This document shows, one piece after another, positions 18,547 through 26,721 of a stretch of DNA of 64,000 bases. Position 1 is the first letter of the stretch; each line of letters begins with the position of its first letter. This DNA comes from CBDATB01 sp965199745. Lineage in GTDB: Bacteria; Bacteroidota; Bacteroidia; Cytophagales; Flammeovirgaceae. Under the pieces are notes generated by a model that saw only the letters and a list, made by a program, of their open reading frames with translations, did no database searches and was not told the origin of the DNA. Made by a program: the position numbers and the translations under genes. Location: NCBI GenBank assembly GCA_965199745.1, contig CBDATB010000015.1, positions 434,001-498,000 of the forward strand, written 5' to 3'.

Positions 18547-19065
18547 TCTATTATAATGTTATAAACTCTGAAGTAGATTTTTTTCTTGTAAAAAATGTCT
18601 TCTCTAATCTATCGCTTAATTGAATATCTATTCACAAGCGAGGCGAGTGCTTGGGCTATCTTTCAACTTTGAGTTTATCAAAAATAGTATAGCACGTACT
18701 TATAATAAAGCAAATATACTATATTTTTCATTAACAGAAACAAACCTATATAAATTATCACAGCATTTTCATGAAAAAAATTATTGTTGAGTGGAAATTT
18801 ATCATTATTGAAACTGGGCAAATTCAGCAAATAATTAGTTGCTATATAAAAACGAAGAGAACCAGTTCGATCGTATATAAAAATAAAACAGAGCAATGGA
18901 TTATACAATTTTTTGAACGCGTTGACACATACTGCTCCTAACTCGGAGGTCTTTTACACAGATTTCAGCTTATTGGAAAAAAAATCAGAAGCTCGTGTGC
19001 TTTCTTTTTTTCACTTTATTGCAGTATATATGCGTAATACTGGCGTTAATATACGAATTAGTCAT
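18547..19065. other. Intergenic region between divergent genes
   Basis: About 520 bases of very AT-rich DNA between the TPR gene (left) and the Ig-repeat gene (right). An open frame continues upstream of the preferred start of the right-hand gene to 18913 without signal-peptide character. No RNA gene or clean promoter was recognised, though the region must carry promoters for both directions. Confidence 0.4.
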
Positions 19066-22000
19066 ATGAAGAGATTACTGCTTTTCTTGCTTCTGAATAC
19101 TTTGTGCTTTTTTTGCACTGCGCAGAGCATTATTTTGAACGAAGGTAACCAGCATACTAACCAAAGAAAAATTCCCATAGAATTTCGCGGTGTTAATATT
19201 AGCCATATGATTATTAGTGATAATATTATCAATAATACTACGCAATGGAAAACTTTTAGAAGGCGTGTTTCTTGGGATTTAACAGGTCGGGAGGGTAAGC
19301 ATTATATTTACTTTAAATTCAAATATGAAAACGGAAAAATTTCTAAAAACCGTGTCGCAGAAATAACACTAGATTTTACACCTCCTACCATACATTTTGT
19401 TGATATTGCAACGGGTTTTTATACTAATCAAACCAATGTTACAATTAAATTCGCTGCTGATCAAGCAAATTATATCCGAGTAAGTAATAGCAACAATTTT
19501 CACAACTCAAGCTGGTTCGAGTTTGTCGATAAAATTCCTTGGTCGCTGGAAGGAGGAGAAGGAAAAAAGACCATATACATACAAATGAAAGACAAAGCTG
19601 GTAATATTTCGCAGACTTATACGCGCGATATTCTACTTGATATGACCCCCCCTCAAAATGTCAGTCTGTCTATTGAAAGTCAAGAAATTGTTTACGATTC
19701 TGTGAGCGGAGTTAAGTATTTTAATCCCAACAAAGATTACGTAAGTTTGAAAATTAGCGCACAAGATGCAGAGTATATGGCTATTAACAACCAAAAGTCC
19801 TTGCTCTTTGCCCGGTGGATGAACTATCAGCCAAGCATTCCTCATTGGAAAATAGATAATCGTGGGCAAGGTATGCATCATGTATATGTTTGGTTTAAAG
19901 ACAAAGCACAAAACATTTCGGAATTGGCGCAAGATGTTATTTTTATAGATACTGAACCTCCCCAAGTAATTCGCATCAATATTAACAAAGGTGCTGAATA
20001 TACTACTAAAAATACGGTTACACTCGAACTGCTAGCCCGCCAAGCCAAAGCTATGATGTTGAGTGAAAATTCTGATTTTTCGGGTGCTACTTTTGAGCCT
20101 TACACTCCTTCCAAAGAGTGGTCATTGAGTTCGGGGCAAGGTTTGAAAACTGTATATATTATTTTTGCCGACAAAGCACATAACCTGACAGACACACTTA
20201 CCCGAAAAATTATCCTCGATACGCAAGCACCCCAATCGGTAGATATGCTTGTTAATAAGGGAAAACAAACCACAGCTGTCCCTCATATAAAACTTGAAGT
20301 CAAAGCACAAGGAGCATCCGCAATGCAGGTGAGTGAAAAAAAATCTTTTAAAGGCGTACCCTGGCGTACTTACCACACAGATGCTTTTGATTGGGAGTTG
20401 TTGAGTAACGGGTTTGGGATAAAACATATATATATCCGATGTAAAGATGCAGCAGGCAATATTTCTGACATACAAGAGCATACGATTAATTATATTATTA
20501 AGCCTGTTCGCGCAAGTGTGCGTATAGATCATGGTGCTGAATTTTGTAATCAGACCGAAAAAAAAGTAATTTTAAGCCTATTTGCAGTGTATGCCAACGA
20601 AATGATGATTAGTCCAACTGCCGACTTTAGAGGGGTGCAGTGGGAATCTTACCGAGCTACTAAAGAATGGGTGCTTTCCGGAAAAGACGGTATAAAAACA
20701 GTATATGTAAAATATCGGAGTCATACTGAAACAGAATCAGTAGTCTGTCGTGACAAAATAGTATTGGATCGAGTGCCTCCCACCGACATTAATTTTAATA
20801 TGAGTCTGAAAGATAGCTTTAGCCCCTACTGTGTTGAGTTGACCCCCTTTACACAAGGAGCAAGCTATATGCAAATCAGTGAATCTGCTGATTTTAAAAA
20901 TGTACGTTGGTTCTATTATAGTAATTTGCCCTTTACTTTTACCTTGAGTCCTGGGCAAGGTAAGAAAACCGTATATATGCGCTTTAAAGATGACTACGAA
21001 AATATCTCACAGGTAATATCTCAAAGTATCAACCTCGATTTGTCTGCCCCCACAAAACATAAAGTGTTGGTTAATGGGGGAGTGAAGGTTGTGAATAGTC
21101 CTGATGTAAGCTTAAATATAAACGTTCATCTAGCTAAAGAAATGCGTATTAGTAATAGTCGAGAAATATTAAAAACTGTCCCGTGGCAAAACTATCAAGA
21201 AGTAAAGTCTTGGCAGTTGGATAGTCAGCAGGGAATGCAAACTGTGTTTATACAGTTTAGAGATGAACAGAAAAACACATCGAAAATTGTAGAAACATGC
21301 ATAGCACTCGATACAGAAAAACCCGTAAATGCCTCGTTTTGTATCCGTGAAGGAAAATACTGCAACCGCCAAGATCGCAGTGTAAACCTATCTCTGCATG
21401 CCAACGCCGCTACCCGTATGATAATTAGCAATTATAGCACTTTTGAGGATGCCACCTGGATAAAATATGCTGATAATTATAAAAACTGGAAATTGAGCAG
21501 TGGAGACGGCTTAAAAAATATATACGTGAAGTTTGCCGATGAAGCAGGTAACCAAACAGAGACTTTTAGGCAAAAAATTACTCTGGACAGAAAAATATCT
21601 TCTGAAAATACATTCGTCATTAATCAAGACAATCGTTTTACTAATGAACAGCAAGTAACCCTTGATTTTAAATGTATAAGTGAAGTTAGTGAAATGATGA
21701 TTAGCATGAAGCCCGACTTCATATTCCCTGCCCGTTGGGAGACTTTTGCACTACAGAAGAAATGGTACCTTAATTTACCCGATGGCAATAAAATTATTTA
21801 CGTGAAGTTTAGAGACAAAGCCGGCAACGAAACCCAACCCGTACAAAACAATATTATACTGGATACCGAAGCACCTATTCCTCACTATATACAAATCAAT
21901 AGGGGAGCCACTGCAGTTGACGGCACTAGAGTAACTTTGTACACGAAAGTTAAAGATGTAAAACAAATGAAAATATCTAATCAGCCATTGATGGACAACC

Positions 22001-22137
22001 TTGACTGGGTACCTTATTTTTCTGAAAAGAATTGGACGCTCTCCGGAGTTGGTTTACAAAAAATATATATCATTTTTCAAGATGCTGCCGGAAATATCTC
22101 GAAGCCTTTTTATGATGAAATCACTGCCTACGAGTAA
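19066..22137 (+). CDS. Large exported protein of eleven Ig-like repeats
   Basis: A 1023-residue exported protein. The start at 19066 gives a clean signal peptide (MKRLLLFLLLNTLCFFCTAQS); the longer open frame from 18913 would bury it. The rest is about eleven repeats of 85-95 residues, each with the pattern A-x-x-M-x-I-S-x...F...W-x-x-Y...W-x-L-x-x-G-x-G-x-K-x-I-Y-I-x-F-K-D-x-A-G-N-x-S...I-x-L-D-T-x-x-P, the look of beta-sandwich domains of the Ig/FN3 type found in surface proteins. There is no C-terminal sorting domain, enzyme motif or lipobox. Likely a rod-like periplasmic or surface protein, perhaps in adhesion or envelope structure; the role is inference. Stands alone. Confidence 0.8.
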   Translation: MKRLLLFLLLNTLCFFCTAQSIILNEGNQHTNQRKIPIEFRGVNISHMIISDNIINNTTQWKTFRRRVSWDLTGREGKHYIYFKFKYENGKISKNRVAEITLDFTPPTIHFVDIATGFYTNQTNVTIKFAADQANYIRVSNSNNFHNSSWFEFVDKIPWSLEGGEGKKTIYIQMKDKAGNISQTYTRDILLDMTPPQNVSLSIESQEIVYDSVSGVKYFNPNKDYVSLKISAQDAEYMAINNQKSLLFARWMNYQPSIPHWKIDNRGQGMHHVYVWFKDKAQNISELAQDVIFIDTEPPQVIRININKGAEYTTKNTVTLELLARQAKAMMLSENSDFSGATFEPYTPSKEWSLSSGQGLKTVYIIFADKAHNLTDTLTRKIILDTQAPQSVDMLVNKGKQTTAVPHIKLEVKAQGASAMQVSEKKSFKGVPWRTYHTDAFDWELLSNGFGIKHIYIRCKDAAGNISDIQEHTINYIIKPVRASVRIDHGAEFCNQTEKKVILSLFAVYANEMMISPTADFRGVQWESYRATKEWVLSGKDGIKTVYVKYRSHTETESVVCRDKIVLDRVPPTDINFNMSLKDSFSPYCVELTPFTQGASYMQISESADFKNVRWFYYSNLPFTFTLSPGQGKKTVYMRFKDDYENISQVISQSINLDLSAPTKHKVLVNGGVKVVNSPDVSLNINVHLAKEMRISNSREILKTVPWQNYQEVKSWQLDSQQGMQTVFIQFRDEQKNTSKIVETCIALDTEKPVNASFCIREGKYCNRQDRSVNLSLHANAATRMIISNYSTFEDATWIKYADNYKNWKLSSGDGLKNIYVKFADEAGNQTETFRQKITLDRKISSENTFVINQDNRFTNEQQVTLDFKCISEVSEMMISMKPDFIFPARWETFALQKKWYLNLPDGNKIIYVKFRDKAGNETQPVQNNIILDTEAPIPHYIQINRGATAVDGTRVTLYTKVKDVKQMKISNQPLMDNLDWVPYFSEKNWTLSGVGLQKIYIIFQDAAGNISKPFYDEITAYE
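19138..22134 (+). repeat. Eleven protein-level Ig-like repeats
   Basis: Domain boundaries fall after the recurring L-D-x-x-x-P segment: near protein residues 110, 200, 300, 390, 480, 575, 665, 755, 845 and 940. At DNA level the units have diverged too far to be tandem duplicates by eye, so the expansion is old. Repeats 5, 6 and 10 deviate most at the AGN turn or the terminal LD motif. Confidence 0.7.
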
Positions 22138-22277
22138 AATATGTATAAAACCTTAGATAGCTTCAGGTGAATAATCATTAAAAGACCTCCAACTCGTCAG
22201 CCCGGTTTATAATAACACGGTAGTAAACCTCAGTTTACATTAAACTATTTGTACATGAGGGGAAAAATGTCAAACAA

Positions 22278-22808
22278 TTGGAAGAAAAAATTTTACTAAT
22301 TGATGCTCAAGACAAAGTAGTTGGCACTTGCGAAAAGATGGAGGTACACCGACAAGGATACCTGCACAGGGCGTTTTCTATCTTCCTATTTAACCATCGG
22401 GGAGAAATGCTTTTGCAGCAAAGGGCTAGGGAAAAATACCACTCGGGTGGGCTTTGGACAAACACCTGCTGTAGCCACCAGAATGCTGACGAGTCAGCCG
22501 AAACCACTGTACACCGCCGACTGAAGGAAGAAATGATTAGTACTTCCTTAAAATTTTTATTCAAATTTATCTACAGAACAACACTGAATAATAGTTTTAT
22601 CGAATACGAATTTGATCATATCTATGTAGGAAGCTACAACGGAATACCCAAACCGAATCCCCTTGAGGTACAGCAATGGGAGTATTTTTCTGTTGAAAAT
22701 ATTCAACTACAAACAAGTAAGAAACCACATAAATTTACCGAATGGTTTAAAATCATTATCAAACAACACATTGAAAATTTAGAAGAGTTTCTTCAATTTA
22801 AGCGATAA
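22278..22808 (+). CDS. idi: Isopentenyl-diphosphate delta-isomerase, type I
   Basis: Interconverts isopentenyl and dimethylallyl diphosphate. The 176-residue Nudix-fold protein has RAFSIFLFN, MLLQQRA, and the catalytic Cys in TNTCCSH (C65), with the second active-site acid in EYEFDHIYVG (E111). The best start is TTG at 22278: the only nearby ATG (22267) is in another frame and no in-frame ATG or GTG lies upstream before the homologous region. The 3' end overlaps the convergent nucleotidyltransferase gene by 11 bases. Provides the allylic primer for polyprenyl synthesis such as the enzyme at 4.8 kb. Confidence 0.92.
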   Translation: MEEKILLIDAQDKVVGTCEKMEVHRQGYLHRAFSIFLFNHRGEMLLQQRAREKYHSGGLWTNTCCSHQNADESAETTVHRRLKEEMISTSLKFLFKFIYRTTLNNSFIEYEFDHIYVGSYNGIPKPNPLEVQQWEYFSVENIQLQTSKKPHKFTEWFKIIIKQHIENLEEFLQFKR

Positions 22809-23532
22809 TATTGACAAGGGCATTGCCAGCTAAGTGAGTTTTTGCTTTATCTAGCATTTCGGGGGTGTCTACGTCAATCCAGAAGCTGTTGCCTATGTCG
22901 TATACTTTTGCTTGAGACTGTGCGGCTAGCACTTGTATTCCACTAGATAAACTACAGCTACCGGTTTGTCTCTTCGCTTGGACAAGGGCATCAAAAATAA
23001 TGGGGGAACAGAAGAAAGTACCTGTATCGTAAGCATTGTAATGGGTCAAGTGCTTGCCGATTTGCCGAATTAGCCCGCCTTCTGTGGCTACTTTGGTCAC
23101 ATCTTCTATGTCTACCATTGGGTTATTCATCTTGAAATCAACAGCCAGTATGATTTCATTATTTTTAATAGGTTTTTGAGTGAGTGAAAGTATAGTATTA
23201 GCACTAATTACATGGTCTGCCATTAACAAGATAAAAGAGTTATTCAGGTATTTTTCAGCAGTTAGCACAGAAATTCCGTTTTCTTTTTTCCACTCTTGAT
23301 TGTGAAGAACCGTCACTTCAACACTGTATTTACTGGCTATCTTTTTTAGGTGTTCTTGTATTTTTTCATGCTTGTAACCAGTTACTACTATAAAATCTTT
23401 GATGCCTGCTGACAAGCCGGTGAGTATATTGTGTTCTATTAAGGACACTTCTAACAAAGTAATGAGAGGCTTAGAGTCTCCTCGCTGTTTGATGCGTAAT
23501 CCTTGACCAGCTGCAATGATCAAACACTTCAT
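22798..23532 (-). CDS. Nucleotidyltransferase, probably CTP:inositol-1-phosphate cytidylyltransferase
   Basis: A 244-residue GT-A-fold nucleotidyltransferase. The N-terminal pyrophosphorylase motif is LIIAAGQGLRIKQRGDSKPLI, the metal-binding block is LMADHVIS, and IKDFIVVTGYKHEKI is typical of the IPCT/sugar-nucleotidyltransferase group. It starts 10 bases after the inositol-3-phosphate synthase stop on the same strand, which makes inositol 1-phosphate the likely substrate (CDP-inositol product), as in the IPCT route to inositol phospholipids. No CDP-alcohol phosphatidyltransferase is fused to it or adjacent. Substrate is inferred from context; a sugar-1-phosphate remains possible. Confidence 0.7.
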   Translation of the reverse strand: MKCLIIAAGQGLRIKQRGDSKPLITLLEVSLIEHNILTGLSAGIKDFIVVTGYKHEKIQEHLKKIASKYSVEVTVLHNQEWKKENGISVLTAEKYLNNSFILLMADHVISANTILSLTQKPIKNNEIILAVDFKMNNPMVDIEDVTKVATEGGLIRQIGKHLTHYNAYDTGTFFCSPIIFDALVQAKRQTGSCSLSSGIQVLAAQSQAKVYDIGNSFWIDVDTPEMLDKAKTHLAGNALVNIIA

Positions 23533-23542
23533 ACTTATACCC

Positions 23543-24652
23543 TTAGACTTCTACTACTGTTCTTTTCTTGATAAACTCCTCTGTCATGCGGTGTGCTTCT
23601 GCATCAGTATATTGAATCGGTGGATGCTTCATGAAGTAGGCAGAGGGTCCGCATAAAATACCGCCTTCGCCGCTATCGAGTGCTATTTTACAGCACCTAA
23701 TTGCATCGATAACAATACCGGCAGAGTTTGGTGAATCTTCTACCGAGAGCCTCATTTCAAGGTGCATAGGTACGTCGCCAAAAAGTTTTCCTTCCATTCT
23801 GATGAATGCCACCTTATTGTCTTTTTGCCACGGCACATAGTCACTCGGGCCGATGTGTATATTTTCCCATTCAAGCTTTTCAGCTGCTACAGACTGCACT
23901 GCCTCGGTTTTTGATTTTTTCTTCGAATTGAGGCGGTCCTTATTGAGCATATTCAAGAAGTCCGTATTGCCCCCTGTGTTAATTTGGTAAGTGCGTTCTA
24001 GTTTCACCCCGCGCTTTTTAAATAGGTCTGTGAGCGTACGGTGAGTAATGGTAGCACCAAGCTGTGCTTTGATATCATCGCCGACAATCGGTAGATTTTT
24101 TTTCTTAAACTTCCCAGCCCACTCGGGGTCACTGGCAATAAATACTGGCATACAGTTCACATAGCCCACACCTGCTTCCAAAGCACAAGATGCATAGAAC
24201 TCAACTGCTTTTTGCGAACCTACAGGAAGGTAATTAACTAAAACCTCTGCTCGAGAATCTTGAATAGCTTTGACAATATCTACTTGCGTTGCCGAGGGTT
24301 CATCGGCAAGCATAAAAGTATATTTTTCATCATAATTATTCATATGTTCAGAAAAGCCATCGAGTACATTACCCATTTTCACTTGTACGCCGCTTGCAGG
24401 AATATTTTTACAAAAAACTTCCGTACAGTTAGGTTTAGTAAAAATAGCTTCACTGACATCACACCCAACTTTACGCTTATCGATATCAAAAGCTGCCACT
24501 ACCTCTAAGTCGCAAGGTTTATAACCACCAATGTCCCAATGCATTAAGCCGATAGCATTTTCAGATTTGGGCTTATAATAATAAATACCTTGGATTAGAG
24601 AACTTGCACAATTACCGATGCCCACAACAGCAATTTTAATTTTGTTTTCCAT
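23543..24652 (-). CDS. ino1: Inositol-3-phosphate synthase
   Basis: Converts glucose 6-phosphate to inositol phosphate in an NAD-dependent reaction, the only de novo route to inositol. The 369-residue length is the short bacterial/archaeal form. Visible: Rossmann motif VVGIGNCASSLIQGIYYY, VAAFDIDKRKVG, YLPVGSQKAVEFYA, GDDIKAQLGATITHRTL, and the conserved NTGGNTDFLNM. It is the first gene of a two-gene operon with a probable inositol-phosphate cytidylyltransferase, so the product is likely destined for inositol lipids. A good promoter box lies 54 bases upstream. Confidence 0.92.
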   Translation of the reverse strand: MENKIKIAVVGIGNCASSLIQGIYYYKPKSENAIGLMHWDIGGYKPCDLEVVAAFDIDKRKVGCDVSEAIFTKPNCTEVFCKNIPASGVQVKMGNVLDGFSEHMNNYDEKYTFMLADEPSATQVDIVKAIQDSRAEVLVNYLPVGSQKAVEFYASCALEAGVGYVNCMPVFIASDPEWAGKFKKKNLPIVGDDIKAQLGATITHRTLTDLFKKRGVKLERTYQINTGGNTDFLNMLNKDRLNSKKKSKTEAVQSVAAEKLEWENIHIGPSDYVPWQKDNKVAFIRMEGKLFGDVPMHLEMRLSVEDSPNSAGIVIDAIRCCKIALDSGEGGILCGPSAYFMKHPPIQYTDAEAHRMTEEFIKKRTVVEV

Positions 24653-24705
24653 ATCGAATATTTTTTTTCTTTGTATTAATTTGAAAGCAATAAGGCAAAA
24701 CTTTG

Positions 24706-24713
24706 CAAATCTA
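24706..24713 (-). promoter_or_regulatory. -7 box for the inositol operon
   Basis: TAGATTTG on the minus strand, an exact TAnnTTTG match, 54 bases before the inositol-3-phosphate synthase ATG. The -33 region is only T-rich, without a clear TTTG at the usual spacing. Confidence 0.5.
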
Positions 24714-24837
24714 AAAAAGCAATTTTGAAAATTAAAGATAAATAAAGTATTAATTCAGATAAATTTGCTTTCTCAGATAGCTTTCAATGGTGTTTATAAT
24801 ATCCAGTAAAATTTACGATCAAATAAAATCTAATCAA

Positions 24838-24845
24838 TACCTTTG
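24838..24845 (+). promoter_or_regulatory. -7 box for the HU/SPOR gene
   Basis: TACCTTTG, exact TAnnTTTG, 28 bases before the ATG at 24874. The -33 region is weak. Confidence 0.55.
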
Positions 24846-24873
24846 CCATAAGTTTATTAACTGATACGGTGTG

Positions 24874-25803
24874 ATGTTGAGTAGCTATATTAAAGTAATC
24901 TTTTTCGAATACGGAAAGGCAGTAATACCTGGTCTGGGTACCCTCACTTCTATACCGAAAGGAAGTGCCAAGCAGGAAAATAGTCATATTCTTATTCCGC
25001 CCAGTAGCGAAATTAATTTTTCAGAATATATTGATGATCATGAGCTAGAAAAGTTGATCTATTTTATCGTACATAAAGAGAAAATTACGCAGGAAGATGC
25101 TCAGCAAAAAGTAAATAAATTTGTTGAAGAAACACAGGTGAGACTTAATCTCGATCAAGTAGTAGACCTAGCAGATATTGGTATTTTTACCAAAGAAAAA
25201 GACGGCAAGCTGACATTTGAACAAAAAGAAGGTATTTATTCCAAAGACAGTCACTTTGGTTTACCAAAAATACAAGCCAGACCACTAGAAAGCAAACCAA
25301 CTGAAGATACCAAATTTGTAGATAAAAAACATTCCCAACAAAGTACCTTGTGGCTTATTGTAGTACCCCTTATTTTGATATTTGCATTTGGTGTTTATAT
25401 CTCTATCGATTTGCAGTCTAGGCAACAATTTTTTTCTTTAGGCAAACGAATTGTGCAAAAGATTAGTAAAACAACACAAAATTCTGTAGGGCAAACCACT
25501 GAAAAAACAAAAGGGAAAACCACAGTAAAACAAACGGGTGCTACAAAAAGTAAAGAAATTATTGAAGTGATAAAAAGCCCCACAGGAAAATATTACCTAA
25601 TCGTATCTAGTCTGCACAATATTGAAAGCGCAAAGCAACGCTTGGCAGAGCTAAAAGCTAAGGGTCATGACAGTGCAAAAATTGTTCGATCTGACAAAAA
25701 AATAAGGATTTCTTTGAAAGACTACAAAGACAAGGCTAATGCATTAAAAGACCTAAAAAAATATCGAAAAGATCACGCTGGTCTATGGGTACTTAAATAT
25801 TGA
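24874..25803 (+). CDS. CCDC81-type HU domain protein with SPOR domain
   Basis: A 309-residue bitopic protein. Residues 1-120 match the paired CCDC81-like prokaryotic HU domains (FFEYGKAVIPGLGTL, then KITQEDAQQKVNKFVEE). A single membrane helix lies at about residues 152-173 (LWLIVVPLILIFAFGVYISI). A Lys/Thr-rich linker leads to a C-terminal SPOR domain (KYYLIVSSLHNIESAKQRLAELKAKGH, ending AGLWVLKY). SPOR domains bind denuded peptidoglycan at division sites; the HU-like part may contact DNA or protein inside the cell. GTG at 24871 is in frame, but the ATG at 24874 is more likely. It precedes tatC on the same strand. Confidence 0.82.
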   Translation: MLSSYIKVIFFEYGKAVIPGLGTLTSIPKGSAKQENSHILIPPSSEINFSEYIDDHELEKLIYFIVHKEKITQEDAQQKVNKFVEETQVRLNLDQVVDLADIGIFTKEKDGKLTFEQKEGIYSKDSHFGLPKIQARPLESKPTEDTKFVDKKHSQQSTLWLIVVPLILIFAFGVYISIDLQSRQQFFSLGKRIVQKISKTTQNSVGQTTEKTKGKTTVKQTGATKSKEIIEVIKSPTGKYYLIVSSLHNIESAKQRLAELKAKGHDSAKIVRSDKKIRISLKDYKDKANALKDLKKYRKDHAGLWVLKY

Positions 25804-25885
25804 ACTCCTTATAAAATATACTACAACCTAACATGAGATGTCGCTTTATTTATCAAAAATATAAAACTTGTTGAGCAACAAAGAA

Positions 25886-26683
25886 ATGTCATTTATTGAC
25901 CACCTCGAAGAACTCAGGTGGCATCTCATCAGAGCATTTGCTGCTGTTTTATTATTGGCAATTGCTGCTTTTATCGCTAAAAAAGTAGTATTTCATGTTA
26001 TCATTCTCGGTCCTTCTAGACCTGATTTTTTTACCTACAAAGCACTGTGCCGTATGGCAGCTGCGATTGGCAGCCAAGTACTTTGTATTGAAAAATTACC
26101 CTTTATTATCCAAAGTAGAACAATGACTGGTCAGTTTACCATGCATATCACCTCTTCTTTAGTTATTGGGTTGATATGTGCTTTCCCATATGCTTTCTGG
26201 GAAATATGGCGTTTTGTCGAACCAGGCTTGTATGAGAATGAAAAGAAAAGCATACGTGGAGCTACTTTTTTTGTCAGTATGTTGTTTATGAGTGGCGTAT
26301 TATTTGGGTATTTTGTCGTTACGCCAATTTCTATAAACTTTCTGTCTAATTACCAAGTTGATGAAAGCATTGTCAACGAGTTTGACATTGTGTCTTATGT
26401 TTCTACAATTGCCATGCTGGTACTCGTCTGTGGGCTGATGTTTCAATTGCCCATGGTAGTTTATTTTCTTTCAAAAATAGGTATTGTAAGCCCTCAACTC
26501 ATGATAAAATTTAGGAGGCATGCGCTAGTTGTTATTTTATTTGTCAGTGCCGTAGTTACCCCGCCCGACATATTCAGCCAAATACTTATTAGTCTGCCCA
26601 TATTTATGCTATATCAGATAAGCATTGCCATTGCAGCAAGCGTACAAAAAAAGTCAATCGAAGAACAGCAAATGCCTATTTAA
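25886..26683 (+). CDS. tatC: Sec-independent translocase subunit TatC
   Basis: Core subunit of the twin-arginine translocase, which recognises RR signal peptides. The 265-residue protein starts MSFIDHLEELRWHLIR, the TatC N-terminal recognition loop, and has six predicted helices; FPYAFWEIWRFVEPGLYENEK is the conserved first cytoplasmic loop and VVTPPDIFSQILISLPIFMLY the last helices. The extended periplasmic loop after helix 1 (residues about 38-80) is normal in this phylum. ATG at 25886 is chosen over an upstream TTG since MSFIDHLEELR matches family N-termini. tatA and tatB are not adjacent. Confidence 0.94.
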   Translation: MSFIDHLEELRWHLIRAFAAVLLLAIAAFIAKKVVFHVIILGPSRPDFFTYKALCRMAAAIGSQVLCIEKLPFIIQSRTMTGQFTMHITSSLVIGLICAFPYAFWEIWRFVEPGLYENEKKSIRGATFFVSMLFMSGVLFGYFVVTPISINFLSNYQVDESIVNEFDIVSYVSTIAMLVLVCGLMFQLPMVVYFLSKIGIVSPQLMIKFRRHALVVILFVSAVVTPPDIFSQILISLPIFMLYQISIAIAASVQKKSIEEQQMPI

Positions 26684-26721
26684 AACCTAAAAAAAACAAG
26701 ATATTACCCTTATTATTTATT

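Noticed and set aside
18913..19065. Longer start for the Ig-repeat protein
   Set aside because: It would place 51 residues in front of a clean signal peptide; the ATG at 19066 fits better.
19138..22134. Recent tandem DNA repeat expansion
   Set aside because: The units are similar only as protein; DNA copies are too diverged for recent slippage or recombination.
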